Shown: positions 16,045-24,226 of the stretch, in pieces
Position numbering within the stretch: the first letter of the stretch is position 1
How the letters are laid out: the number at the start of each line of letters is the position of its first letter
From: Pontibacter beigongshangensis
Lineage (GTDB): Bacteria > Bacteroidota > Bacteroidia > Cytophagales > Hymenobacteraceae
Direction: 5' to 3'
DNA length: 64,000 nt
Assembly (NCBI RefSeq): GCF_014332515.1
Contig: NZ_VFSD01000020.1
Coordinates: forward strand, 1-64,000
Notes under the pieces: generated by a model
What the model saw: only the letters and a program-made list of their open reading frames with translations
The model's database searches: none
What the model was told of the DNA's origin: nothing
Translations under genes and position numbers: made by a program

Positions 16045-16953
16045 ATGAAGGAAAGATACCTCGCCTTAGACATTCCGGTTTATGAAAGCACCTCGGATTA
16101 TGCCGATGAGATACTGGAGAACCTGCGCCACAGGCAGTTCACACTCAAAGATGCAGGCGTTACTTCACGTGTGCACAACAACTGGCGAAGCCTGGGCATT
16201 GTCCCTGCTTCAGAAGAGGATGGCAAGAAGCTGTATTTTGATTTTATCCAGTACCTCTGGCTGCAGCTGGTAAAAGACCTTCGGGTCTTTGGCCTTCCCT
16301 TAGAGACCATTGCCGCCGTGAAAGATTATCTTTTTGAGGAGGACTTCATGGCGGGTGTGGAATACAGCGAGCGTGATATGGCGGAGCTGAGAAGAAACAT
16401 AGAAAAGGAAGTTCAACGGCCCCTGACGGATGGGGAGTTTGCAAAAGTCGTGGAGAACATGAGGCGAAGAAACACTTTCATGCCCTATCGCTTCTCCCTG
16501 ATCGTGCTGGCGCATTTTCTTTACCGCTCCAATACGTACATCTACATCTTTACCGATAGCAGGGTCGTTGTCTGGAGTGAGTATGAGACCCAGGGCAAAC
16601 CTGACCTGGGCGAGCCTCACATCACCCTCCCGCTTAGCCATTATTTCTTCCAGTTCCTCAACGACGAGACAAAAGCGCAGTTTGTAGCAAAGATTCCTAT
16701 CCTGACAAGGGAAGAGCATGAGGTGCTAAGGGCCATGCGCAATGACGATGTAAAGGAGCTGACCATAAAGTTCTCTAAAAAGGGAAACAAGCGCAGGGCT
16801 GACTTGATCACGAAAGTAGACAAGCAGCTCTCGGACCGGCAGAAGAAAGAAATCGCCCAGATATTAGGCACCCGCGATTACAGTACCATCACCATGAAAA
16901 CGCAGAACGGAACACAGCTCACCTTTGAGGAAGCCCAACGAACAAGGCTCTAA
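16045..16953 (+). CDS. MerR-like HTH protein of the integrated element
   Basis: 302 residues. Residues ~28-100 look like a MerR-type winged helix (FTLKDAGVTSRVHNNWRSLG, then FDFIQYLWLQLVKDLRVFGL and LETIAAVKDYL). A middle membrane-free helical/strand region follows, and a charged C-terminal third containing DRQKKEIAQILGTRDYSTIT. It is divergent from the primase-helicase, sharing the 143-bp intergenic region 15902-16044. Probable regulator or replication/partition accessory protein; the exact role is unknown. Confidence 0.65.
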   Translation: MKERYLALDIPVYESTSDYADEILENLRHRQFTLKDAGVTSRVHNNWRSLGIVPASEEDGKKLYFDFIQYLWLQLVKDLRVFGLPLETIAAVKDYLFEEDFMAGVEYSERDMAELRRNIEKEVQRPLTDGEFAKVVENMRRRNTFMPYRFSLIVLAHFLYRSNTYIYIFTDSRVVVWSEYETQGKPDLGEPHITLPLSHYFFQFLNDETKAQFVAKIPILTREEHEVLRAMRNDDVKELTIKFSKKGNKRRADLITKVDKQLSDRQKKEIAQILGTRDYSTITMKTQNGTQLTFEEAQRTRL

Positions 16954-17005
16954 TCCTCCCTACGCTGTATTCCCACTCTTCTGCATTGGTGGTAAGTTAA
17001 AAGTC

Positions 17006-17057
17006 ACTGAAGAACTCAGGACACTCATTCAATAAGCATTCTAACTGAAGAACTCAG
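17006..17057 (+). repeat. Direct repeat pair ACTGAAGAACTCAG
   Basis: Identical 14-mers at 17006-17019 and 17044-17057, 38 bases apart, just upstream of the small gene and the serine recombinase. Possible operator or iteron-like sites. Confidence 0.6.
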
Positions 17058-17083
17058 ACAAGTGCGGATATTTTATAATCTCC

Positions 17084-17425
17084 GTGAATGTAAATCACAG
17101 AACCCAAAAACAAAATGTAAAGCAGAATCTAAAGCAACAAGCATTACAAATACAGTTAGTACCGGCAGAGAACTCCCAAACGCCAGTGCAGGAAGAGGGG
17201 CTCTACCAGCAAGTAATACAGGATGAGCAGCTGCGGCTGTACCATGTGGCAAAGCTACTGGACACGCCCGGCTATACCCATCTTACCCAGCAGGAGGCCA
17301 GTGATATGGTAGAACAAATGCTCCGGCTCTCCACGCTCCTGTATGAGATGCTACAGGATGAGTCAAACAGCCAAAATCAGGACCTTTCCCCAGTTCACAG
17401 CATAACTGGCGGCAAAAATGAGTAG
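17084..17425 (+). CDS. Small hypothetical protein upstream of the recombinase
   Basis: 113 residues, GTG start, Gln-rich N-terminus and helical C-terminal half with a hydrophobic heptad-like run (QLRLYHVAKLLDTPGY). The stop overlaps the recombinase start region by eight bases, so the two are translationally coupled. Function unknown; possibly a recombination directionality or accessory factor (inference from position only). Confidence 0.6.
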   Translation: MNVNHRTQKQNVKQNLKQQALQIQLVPAENSQTPVQEEGLYQQVIQDEQLRLYHVAKLLDTPGYTHLTQQEASDMVEQMLRLSTLLYEMLQDESNSQNQDLSPVHSITGGKNE

Positions 17426-19112
17426 GACGATGAAAAACAAAGCAAAAGCAACAACCAAGAAAGAGAACAAAAGCAGCAAGAGCGCTGCTGCAGCAAAGCC
17501 CTCACAGGGACTCGGCATTTTTGCCCGCGCGCAGCAGCCAGGCAAAAAGCGAAAAGCTGATGCAAGAGGTAAAGTTGCCGTCATCTATACCCGTGTCTCC
17601 ACCAAAGAGCAGGCTGACACAAACCAGAGCCTGGAGACGCAGCTTTCCACTTGCCAGGAATATGCAGAGCGCAATGGGTATGAGGTAGTCGGCTACTTCG
17701 GCGGCACCTATGAGAGCGCCAAGTCAGACGAGCGGAAAGAGTTTAAGAAGATGCTCGACTTTGTTAAGAAGAGCAGCCATAAGATTGGCTATATCATCGT
17801 CTATAGCCATGACCGTTTCTCCCGCTCCGGAACAAGTGCCGCCTTTATCGCTGACGGATTGCGGCAGTCGGGCATCTCGCTGCTGGCAGTGACGCAGCCG
17901 GTGGATACGACCACGCCGATGGGTATGCTCATGCAGCAGCTTTACTTCTCCATGGGACACATGGAGAACCACCAGCGGCGGGAGCGCTGTACGGCAGGCA
18001 TGGTAGCCAAGGCCAGGAAAGGCTACTGGGTAGGCGGAAAGGCTCCCATGGGCTACGACCAGTACAAGGTGAACGGAGAGCAGGTGATAAAGCCAAACAA
18101 GACGGGCAAGCTTATTCGGCTGGCCTTCCAGCTGAAGGCTGAGCAGGGATTGAGTAACACGGCGATCATCAAGCGGCTCAAGGAGCAGGGACTCACGCTC
18201 TATGACCAGACCTTGAGCAAGATATTCCGAAACCCTTTTTACTGCGGCCTTATCACCCATGGACTGCTGGAGGAGGATGAGGTGATAGAGGGAAGGCACG
18301 AGCCACTGGTGTCGCGTGACGTGTTCCTTCGGGTGAACGGGCTGCAGGCTCAGAACCCGCAAGGCTATACCCAGGTAAAGGAAGATGAGCAGCTTCCGCT
18401 GCGCCACCACATCAAGTGCGGGTCCTGCCAAAAGCCGCTCACCGGCTATGAGATGAAGAAGAAAGGCATCCACTACTACAAGTGCAACACCAAAGGCTGC
18501 TGCCTCAACCGCAATGCCTCCAAGATGCATGAGCGCTACCAGGACTTGCTGAAGGAGTATCAGATTGACCCAGCACTCCTGCCACAGGTACAGGAGATGA
18601 TGGGCCAGGTATTCAAAAAGCTAAGCCAGGAGAATGAGCAGGAGGAGAAAAGGCTGAAGCTGCAGCTGGCAGAACTGAAGAAGAGGTATGAGACACTGGA
18701 GCGTCGCTATGCCTATGGGGAAATAGAGCGGGAAATATTTCAGAAGTTCGGCGGAGAGCTGAAGGCAGAGGAGCGTGAAATAGAGGCAAGTATCGAAAAA
18801 TTATCGGGACCTTTATCGAACCATCAAACACTGCTTGGAAAAGGCCTGAAAATGATGCTAACTCTTTCATTATCATGGCGTAACTCAGATGCTTCAAAGC
18901 GGAGGAGGCTGCAAGCGTTGGTGTTCCCGGAAGGGGTGCAGTATGACAGGGAAAATGAGGGGTATCGAACCATAAGGGTAAATTCTTTTTTCAGCCTTGC
19001 CAGCGAGATTTCGCAGAAAATGGGGCAAAAAGAAAGGGGGAAAAGCAGCTGTGAAACTGACTTTTCCCCCTTAGTAGTCCGTAGGGGAATCGAACCCCTG
19101 TTGCCAGAATGA
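17418..19112 (+). CDS. Large serine recombinase (integrase)
   Basis: 564 residues. A Lys/Ser-rich N-terminal extension (1-50) is followed by the resolvase catalytic domain with nucleophile Ser61 in IYTRVSTKEQ and the arginines of SHDRFSRSG. Then come the recombinase domain (GGKAPMGYD), a zinc ribbon (CGSCQKPL ... CNTKGCCL), a coiled coil, and a C-terminal tail. The last residues (VVRRGIEPLLPE) are encoded by the tRNA-Glu gene read on the opposite strand. This is an element integrated at the 3' end of a tRNA, a site usual for tyrosine but unusual for serine integrases. The ATG at 17430 is an alternative start. Confidence 0.92.
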   Translation: MSRTMKNKAKATTKKENKSSKSAAAAKPSQGLGIFARAQQPGKKRKADARGKVAVIYTRVSTKEQADTNQSLETQLSTCQEYAERNGYEVVGYFGGTYESAKSDERKEFKKMLDFVKKSSHKIGYIIVYSHDRFSRSGTSAAFIADGLRQSGISLLAVTQPVDTTTPMGMLMQQLYFSMGHMENHQRRERCTAGMVAKARKGYWVGGKAPMGYDQYKVNGEQVIKPNKTGKLIRLAFQLKAEQGLSNTAIIKRLKEQGLTLYDQTLSKIFRNPFYCGLITHGLLEEDEVIEGRHEPLVSRDVFLRVNGLQAQNPQGYTQVKEDEQLPLRHHIKCGSCQKPLTGYEMKKKGIHYYKCNTKGCCLNRNASKMHERYQDLLKEYQIDPALLPQVQEMMGQVFKKLSQENEQEEKRLKLQLAELKKRYETLERRYAYGEIEREIFQKFGGELKAEEREIEASIEKLSGPLSNHQTLLGKGLKMMLTLSLSWRNSDASKRRRLQALVFPEGVQYDRENEGYRTIRVNSFFSLASEISQKMGQKERGKSSCETDFSPLVVRRGIEPLLPE

Positions 19113-19146
19113 AAATCTGGAGTCCTAACCCCTAGACGAACGGACC
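19075..19146 (-). tRNA. tRNA-Glu (TTC)
   Basis: Read on the minus strand: acceptor GGTCCGT pairs with ACGGACT (one G-U), anticodon stem CCAGA / TCTGG with loop TTTTCAT (anticodon TTC), T-arm GGGGTTCGATTCCCC. 72 bases, CCA not encoded. A promoter box TATATTTG lies at 19174-19167. Its 3' part overlaps the end of the serine recombinase gene (17418-19112). Confidence 0.95.
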
Positions 19147-19166
19147 TTGTGACTGCATTGCGGGTG

Positions 19167-19174
19167 CAAATATA
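19167..19174 (-). promoter_or_regulatory. -7 box TATATTTG for tRNA-Glu
   Basis: Matches the Bacteroidota TAnnTTTG -7 consensus, 20 bases before the tRNA 5' end. Confidence 0.6.
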
Positions 19175-19316
19175 GAAGTTGTTTTTTAATGATGCAAACG
19201 AAAGATCAGAATTAAGACTGCTTTTTTTTGACAGGCGGCGGAACCCTTCGTGCAGGCGAAAACCAATATAGCCTTATGCCGTTATAGAAATAAAAAGAAA
19301 AACAACCAGAATTTAT

Positions 19317-19592
19317 ATGGCAAAAAGTGCACACTACAGTGGTGTAAAGCCGGAGGTGTATAACCAACTGAGAGAGAAGCTGCAGACCATGGGGCTGCGG
19401 TTGGAAGGGAACAACGGCAGGATAAATGAGAAAGGCGTATCGGCCAGGTATAACTATAACCCGGAGGCCGAATCGCTGGACATTGAGGATGTGTCGGTGG
19501 GGTTCCCGGCCAGCATGATGCTCAACGCCGACAGTCTGATGGAACGCATGAACCAGATGATCGTGCAATACGGCGGGCAGCCAAAATCCTGA
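19317..19592 (+). CDS. Small conserved-looking hypothetical protein
   Basis: 91 residues, beginning MAKSAHYSGVKPEVYNQLRE. It has an alternating strand/helix pattern (GLRLEGNNGRINEKGVSARY, then EDVSVGFPASMMLNADSL). Soluble, no known motif. Followed after 74 bases by another small gene in the same direction. Confidence 0.65.
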   Translation: MAKSAHYSGVKPEVYNQLREKLQTMGLRLEGNNGRINEKGVSARYNYNPEAESLDIEDVSVGFPASMMLNADSLMERMNQMIVQYGGQPKS

Positions 19593-19666
19593 ATTTTAAA
19601 AGCCAATCTATCATAACTACCGTATAAGTAGCATTCGCTAAATTAGAAAATAGGAAAGATAAAATT

Positions 19667-19978
19667 ATGGAAAACGAACAAAACCAGAGCTCAAACGCAG
19701 GCAGCAACAAAGGCAGTCAGAAAAAGTCTTCGGAAAGCACTTTGCAGTTGCTGCAGCCGCACGATATGTCTAAAACAGTAGAGTCAGCGATGCACGTGTT
19801 TCAGGGTCGCCATGAAAAGCTGCCGGAACTGCTGCACGATGTAGGCACGCTGGTCCTGAAAGCCGCCAAAAAACTGACCACCACGCAGCTGATCATGGCA
19901 GCTGGTGCTGTCACGATCGGTGCTATCCTGGTGGCGCGCTATGCCGGCGATCACGAATTCGACTTCGAGTCTGAATAG
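19667..19978 (+). CDS. Small single-span membrane protein
   Basis: 103 residues. Ser/Asn/Gln-rich N-terminus, an amphipathic middle (HVFQGRHEKLPELLHDVG) and one membrane segment near residues 74-93 (LIMAAGAVTIGAILVARYAG), ending in an acidic tail. Unknown function; a rho-independent terminator follows directly. Confidence 0.65.
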   Translation: MENEQNQSSNAGSNKGSQKKSSESTLQLLQPHDMSKTVESAMHVFQGRHEKLPELLHDVGTLVLKAAKKLTTTQLIMAAGAVTIGAILVARYAGDHEFDFESE

Positions 19979-19995
19979 GCTGCGCTAAAAATAGG

Positions 19996-20032
19996 AGGCC
20001 CTTAGCTTTAATTAGCTAAGGGCTTTTTTTAT
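19996..20032 (+). terminator. Intrinsic terminator
   Basis: GCCCTTAGCT / AGCTAAGGGC stem followed by a T7 run. Confidence 0.85.
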
Positions 20033-20155
20033 GCCGGCCACCTCTGAAAAAGCTGGTACGTGTTTTGAAGAAGAACCTGGTATAGCAAAAAGCTATATTA
20101 ACTGCAGTGGGCATACCGCCTTCTCAAATCAACCTTTTCCCTAAATTACAAGATT

Positions 20156-20887
20156 ATGAAAAAATCAAATGTATTGCTGCTGATGCCGCTGGCCCTCCTG
20201 TTTCCTCTTTTTCTGAAGGCCCAGGCCCAGCAGGTGCTGCCCCCAATGATCAGCGTGAACGGTATTGGCGAAGTTAAAGTACAGCCCGATGAGGTAGTGG
20301 TGACCCTGGGGGTGGAACTCCGCGACAAAAACCTGGACCAGGTGCGGCAGCAGACCGACAAGCGGGCCGCTGCCATAATTGCCTACCTCAAAAAACAGGG
20401 CGTGGAATCGAAGCACATACAAACCTCCTACATGCAGGTGCAGCCGGTGCACAGCAGCGCGAGCTCCGACTATGGCAGAACAACTCCGGATTTTTACATG
20501 GCACACAAGACCATGACCTTTGTGCTGACCAAACTCGATAAGTTCGACGAAGTGATCTCGGGGCTTTATGGAGTTGGCATCAACCGGGTAGATGGTATCT
20601 CTTTCCGGGTGTCGGATGTGGAGAAGCACAAGGTGGCGGCCAGGAAAAAAGCGGTGAGCGATGCCAAAAGCAAAGCAGCTGCCCTAACCGCAGAACTGGG
20701 CGCTAAAGTAGGCAAAGTGTACTCCATCAGTGAAAACACCGACGGGGGAGGCCCCAGGCCCTTATATGCGCAGCAGAACATGATGATGCGCGATGCGGCC
20801 ATGAGCGAGGCTGGCGGCCCTTCTATTGCCGGTGGCGAAGTAGTGATTACCTCAACTGTAAACGTGAGTTTCGTGATCGAGCAGTAA
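20156..20887 (+). CDS. SIMPL domain (DUF541) periplasmic protein
   Basis: 243 residues with a cleavable signal peptide (ends LKAQAQQ). The mature start ISVNGIGEVKVQPDEVVVTL is the SIMPL/DUF541 hallmark, followed by DKRAAAIIAYLKKQGV and the helix KAVSDAKSKAAALTAELGAK. Members are periplasmic, form oligomers, and are linked to oxidative or envelope stress; no enzymatic role is established. Monocistronic, with a terminator right after. Confidence 0.9.
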   Translation: MKKSNVLLLMPLALLFPLFLKAQAQQVLPPMISVNGIGEVKVQPDEVVVTLGVELRDKNLDQVRQQTDKRAAAIIAYLKKQGVESKHIQTSYMQVQPVHSSASSDYGRTTPDFYMAHKTMTFVLTKLDKFDEVISGLYGVGINRVDGISFRVSDVEKHKVAARKKAVSDAKSKAAALTAELGAKVGKVYSISENTDGGGPRPLYAQQNMMMRDAAMSEAGGPSIAGGEVVITSTVNVSFVIEQ

Positions 20888-20907
20888 ACACAAACCTTGC
20901 CCTAAAA

Positions 20908-20941
20908 ACAAAAGCTCCTGCCACAGCGGCAGGAGCTTTTG
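20908..20941 (+). terminator. Intrinsic terminator between convergent genes
   Basis: Hairpin AGCTCCTGCC / GGCAGGAGCT flanked by A and T tracts, working in both directions for the SIMPL gene and the gene ending at 20942. Confidence 0.85.
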
Positions 20942-21955
20942 TTATGCCTTCCCGAGCACCGCCTCTTTATGGAAGTGCTCCATGGGCTTAAACTGGCCGC
21001 TTTCGTTGGCTATAAAGCTCAGAACCTGGTTTGGCGCTGGCAGCAGGTGTTCTTTGCGAATGCTCCAGGGTTTTAGCATCTCCTCCAGCATATGGGCATA
21101 ACTCTGCATCTCCCAGGGGTTGAAGACCTCGTTCGTGACATCGTCAATCAGCGTGTCGAGCACCAGCTGCTCGTCTCCTGGCTTTACCGGTCGCTCAAAA
21201 TATTCGGGCACTACGTTAAAAATATAGGCAGCATAAAACACCCGCGCCTTAAACTCGGCGAGTTGTACCGGGTGCAGCTGCTGGCCCTGCGTGAGCTTGT
21301 AAAACCTGCCCAGTGCTTTCCGGATAATGCCATTGTCGAGCAGCGAGCAGACGATGGCAACGGACCCCAGTTTTATACTGAAGGCCATGGTGGTGAGCTC
21401 ATCCTGGTACTCAAAAGGCAACTCATCTTCGGCCGGGTTTACTTCTACCAGAAACAGGGAGCAGGGGATGAAACCCGAAAAAACCATCGGTACCCGCAGC
21501 GACTGCAGCACCTGGTAAAAAGACCGGAACTTGCCCAGCATCTTCGGGTTTTCGCTTACGGCGTATTCCGGGCGAATCAGCGGGTCGGCTTCTTTTATAA
21601 GTTCTGTTACGAGCGTGCCGTAGTACATTTTACCGATCCACTGAAAAAGCTTTTGCTCGTCCAGTGCCTGCAGACCAGCCAGGCCTTGTTGTGCCGCCGC
21701 TTCCACTTCCTGCTCCAGCGGAATAATGTGGTTCACCTGGCAGCTGTCGCAGCAGGGTATGGTGAGGTTGCCAAAGGTGGTTACGCTTTTATCGAGCAGG
21801 AGCAGCTCTTTATCCTGCAGGCCATATTGCTGCTGCAGCCAGCTGGCAAAAACAGGCGTGCGCTGGCCCGAGGTGATGGTGGTGCCACAGAGAAAGCAAT
21901 GCCCGTCGCTGAATTGCATTTTATCGAACGGGTCGTATAATCGTAAATCTTTCAT
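20942..21955 (-). CDS. Hypothetical protein with HNH-like Cys motifs
   Basis: 337 residues. The N-terminal 70 residues hold CFLCG and CCDSCQVNHI, spaced like the zinc knuckles of HNH-type proteins, but the catalytic His/Asn pattern is not complete. The rest is helical. I do not recognise the family. Cytoplasmic. A Bacteroidota -7 box lies just upstream. Confidence 0.65.
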   Translation of the reverse strand: MKDLRLYDPFDKMQFSDGHCFLCGTTITSGQRTPVFASWLQQQYGLQDKELLLLDKSVTTFGNLTIPCCDSCQVNHIIPLEQEVEAAAQQGLAGLQALDEQKLFQWIGKMYYGTLVTELIKEADPLIRPEYAVSENPKMLGKFRSFYQVLQSLRVPMVFSGFIPCSLFLVEVNPAEDELPFEYQDELTTMAFSIKLGSVAIVCSLLDNGIIRKALGRFYKLTQGQQLHPVQLAEFKARVFYAAYIFNVVPEYFERPVKPGDEQLVLDTLIDDVTNEVFNPWEMQSYAHMLEEMLKPWSIRKEHLLPAPNQVLSFIANESGQFKPMEHFHKEAVLGKA

Positions 21956-21971
21956 CTCAGAAGTTAAAAGG

Positions 21972-21979
21972 CAAAGATA
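21972..21979 (-). promoter_or_regulatory. -7 box TATCTTTG
   Basis: TAnnTTTG consensus on the minus strand, 17 bases before the ATG at 21955; implies a very short 5' leader. Confidence 0.5.
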
Positions 21980-22086
21980 CGAAGGGAGCTTCGTTAGTTA
22001 AAAGTTTGGAGCTATGAGTCAGGGAATGACTATGCGTTCATGAGCGCGTCAGCCACCCTTGAGTCATTAAGCAATCAACAACCAGC

Positions 22087-22117
22087 AATTATTCTAATGA
22101 AAACGCCCCTCCGGAGC
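22087..22117 (-). repeat. Dispersed ~30-bp repeat, copy 1
   Basis: Consensus orientation on the minus strand: CTCCGGAGGGGC, then TTTTCATTAGAATAATT. Followed by a CAGCAGCAG-like run. Confidence 0.75.
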
Positions 22118-22316
22118 TGCTGCTGTTGGTGCTGCTGCCTGATTCAGAAGTTACAAGATATGGAAGGATCTGGAGGCGCAGAAAGACAAGGCACTATAAA
22201 CGCACGAAAGAAAAGGAGGAGCGACAGAATCTAAAGGTCAGCCCCGCAAAACCATCTACTCATTTGAAACGCATCCATTCACTCATTCAAGACTCACTCA
22301 TTCCAAATTAAAGAAA

Positions 22317-22718
22317 AACGGCAAGCCGATAAGCCGGGTTCTGTCGCCTGGAGGTTACTCCCGGCGTCTTATCATTTATCTAGGCCTGCACTCGCGCACA
22401 GGCTCCATCGACCTACCCACTGACATCGGACGAGCAGCCCTTAGCCTTGCCGAAGCAAGGCGCTGCCAGCCTATTTGGTCTTTCAACTCCTAAGGTTTAC
22501 CCAGCTGGAACGGTCGCCCGCCCACTGGTGCGCTCTTACCGCACCTTTTCACCCTTACCTCTTTTGCAAGTGGCGGTTATTTTCTGTGGCACTAGCTGTA
22601 GCCTTTCCGTTGCCGGAAAGGCCCCTTCCCGTTAGGAAGTAGGATGCTCTGCGTTGCCCGGACTTTCCTCTCCTCCTGCAAGGGAGCAGCGATAAGATGG
22701 CTTGCCGTTATCTTTTAA
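22317..22718 (-). ncRNA. rnpB: RNase P RNA (class A)
   Basis: On the minus strand the 5' part contains the P4 segment GAGGAAAGTCCGGGC, and the 3' end carries the conserved ACAGAACCCGGCTTATCGG. The intervening ~350 bases have the usual stems. Ends are approximate. The RNA is the catalytic subunit that trims tRNA 5' ends. A TATCTTTG box at 22732-22725 fits as its promoter. Confidence 0.95.
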
Positions 22719-22724
22719 TTTATG

Positions 22725-22732
22725 CAAAGATA
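22725..22732 (-). promoter_or_regulatory. -7 box TATCTTTG for rnpB
   Basis: TAnnTTTG match immediately upstream of the RNA 5' end. Confidence 0.6.
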
Positions 22733-22735
22733 GCT

Positions 22736-22965
22736 ATTAGATTCTAGATGTTAGATATTAGATTTTAGACGATTCGACTAAGGTAAAAGATCTTGGGAAA
22801 GCTGCAGCATCAGGAGCTTTAAATTAGGAAGACAGGCTATTTTTATTGGAATAATTACGCCTTGTGTAACTCGCAATACTTGCTCCTGAGGAAGTTTTAT
22901 AAGGTCTGATTTTAAAATATCCTTTTTTTGTCTATAATCTAATATCTAGCATCTAATATTTATCT
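22736..22965. repeat. Inverted repeat of word type TAGATGTTAGATATTAGA
   Basis: Left arm 22736-22770 and right arm 22930-22965 are ~90% complementary over about 30 bases and enclose ~160 bases without a gene, between rnpB and the Smr gene. The same word type recurs at 57289-57452. Confidence 0.7.
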
Positions 22966-23907
22966 AAGCCTTACCAAGGTGGCGCCGTAGCCGAATTTTT
23001 CTTTGCGGGCGTCTTCGAAGTATTTTATGCCACTGGTCCGGCTCAGGATTTTCTGGATCTCCTTGCGCAGTACGCCTGTTCCGGTGCCGTGTATAAATAT
23101 GATCTCGTGCATATTGGCGGCCATGGCCCTGTCCAGCGCATCCTGGAAGCGCTCCAGCTGCAGTTTCAGCATGGCGCTGTTGCTCATGTTCCGGTGGTCG
23201 TCGGTCAGCTTTTCGATGTGCAGGTCTACTTCGTGCTCCGGGGCCTTCAGTTTGAAGCTCTCGTTTTGGGCGAGTTTGTCGGCCAGCTGGCTTTGTAACT
23301 GCGCGGCATCTACGGGTACCGGCTTGGAGTCGAGCTGAAAAACATAGGCTTCCTTTTTGAGCACAGGCGCCATTTTCTTGCTTTTGTAAAAAGAAGCGGC
23401 CTTAAACTGCACCCGCTTTGTTACCGGCTCAAACAGCGAATGCCCCCCGGTCCGGTGCTGCAGAAACTGAATCAGCAGGCTGGGCCATTGCTCAAAATCC
23501 TTCAGGTGATAATGGGCAATAACCCGGGTACCTTTCGACGCAATTTTGTCGTTGTGCAGCCCACGGTATTTGTCGTTCCGTTCCTCCCCGCTGGTAAAGA
23601 GCACATCGTAATCGGTGTTGTTGATGATGGTGGCTGCCAGCAGCTCGTCGGACTGGTGCACCATGGCCAGGTAAATGCCGTGCGCTGCCAGCACCGGGGC
23701 CGTGGGTTCTTTCTTAAGAACCGGTTTGGGAGTATCGTTTCGTAGAAAGGTGCTTTCTTCTGCTGCAATCACCACTATTTCGCGGCGGGCCACGGGTATG
23801 GTAAAATCGTTGTCGATGGCCACTTCTACAATATTGTTATCCAGGATTCGGGTGATGATGCCTTCTTCCCGGCCAGACATCAACCGGACACGGTCTCCTA
23901 CGTTCAT
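22960..23907 (-). CDS. DUF2027 / Smr domain protein
   Basis: 315 residues. The N-terminus (MNVGDRVRLMSGREEGIITR) is a MutS2-like KOW/SH3 segment, the middle is DUF2027, and the C-terminus is an Smr domain (EVDLHIEKL ... IIFIHGTGTGVLRKEI ... GYGATLVRL). Smr domains bind branched DNA or act as nucleases on nucleic acids including stalled mRNA/ribosomes; this Bacteroidota-type architecture is common, but the exact role is not established. The ATG at 23907 is fixed by the frame and an upstream -7 box. Confidence 0.9.
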   Translation of the reverse strand: MNVGDRVRLMSGREEGIITRILDNNIVEVAIDNDFTIPVARREIVVIAAEESTFLRNDTPKPVLKKEPTAPVLAAHGIYLAMVHQSDELLAATIINNTDYDVLFTSGEERNDKYRGLHNDKIASKGTRVIAHYHLKDFEQWPSLLIQFLQHRTGGHSLFEPVTKRVQFKAASFYKSKKMAPVLKKEAYVFQLDSKPVPVDAAQLQSQLADKLAQNESFKLKAPEHEVDLHIEKLTDDHRNMSNSAMLKLQLERFQDALDRAMAANMHEIIFIHGTGTGVLRKEIQKILSRTSGIKYFEDARKEKFGYGATLVRLR

Positions 23908-23929
23908 AATTTTTCAGTTTTAGTAGCCG

Positions 23930-23937
23930 CAAAGGTA
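23930..23937 (-). promoter_or_regulatory. -7 box TACCTTTG
   Basis: TAnnTTTG consensus 23 bases before the DUF2027/Smr start codon. Confidence 0.6.
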
Positions 23938-23992
23938 CGATGTTTTCAGGAAAGAGTGGCAGCGGTAGCAGATCAGCAGCAGCGGCAGAGCG

Positions 23993-24022
23993 TCCGGAAG
24001 GCCGGATTTCATTAGAATAATT
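23993..24022 (+). repeat. Dispersed ~30-bp repeat, copy 2
   Basis: TCCGGAAGGCCGG, then ATTTCATTAGAATAATT, preceded by a CAGCAGCAGCGGCAG run. Confidence 0.75.
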
Positions 24023-24226
24023 TGGAGATTTGGAGATGGGGGAATTTGAAGATGGGGATGTGTGCGATTATGGGATGATCAATTTCCAGGTTTACAAGGA
24101 GGCAGAAGGTAATTTACACAAGAAAGCAGCAGCAGCAGCAGAAAATCCTCTGGAGGCCTGATTCTATTAGAATAATTCCTTATACCTCCATCTCCAGATT
24201 CCCCCATCTCCACATCCCCAAATCTC
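24022..24226. repeat. Inverted repeat of word type GGAGATTTGGAGATGGGGG
   Basis: Left arm about 24022-24062 and right arm about 24183-24226, highly complementary, with repeat copy 3 between the arms and copy 2 at the left edge. Fills the 317-bp gap between the Smr gene and the DUF2279 gene. Confidence 0.7.
24147..24177 (+). repeat. Dispersed ~30-bp repeat, copy 3
   Basis: TCCTCTGGAGGCC, then ATTCTATTAGAATAATT, preceded by (CAG)n. Confidence 0.75.

Larger units (their letters stand above)
11431..19112. mobile_element. Plasmid-like integrated element with serine recombinase at tRNA-Glu
   Basis: Contains a replication module (Toprim primase-helicase), an HTH protein, a MerR-like protein, a small gene and a large serine recombinase whose 3' end enters the tRNA-Glu gene at 19075-19146. 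No relaxase, secretion or phage structural genes are present, so it is a non-conjugative integrated element or a satellite/plasmid-like relic. The left limit is uncertain; the cassette array may be part of the same island. Confidence 0.6.
21956..22316. other. Intergenic stretch before the RNase P RNA gene
   Basis: No gene supported. Contains one copy of the dispersed AATAATT-type repeat (22087-22117) between two weakly related inverted arms (about 22005-22040 and 22262-22312, words such as CATTCACTCATTC). Confidence 0.55.

Noticed and set aside
11431..19112. Conjugative element or prophage
   Set aside because: No relaxase, coupling protein, mating-pair genes, capsid, terminase or lysis genes are present.
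22040..22311. Two overlapping small ORFs upstream of rnpB
   Set aside because: They overlap a dispersed repeat and word-type inverted arms, and have no domain or start context.
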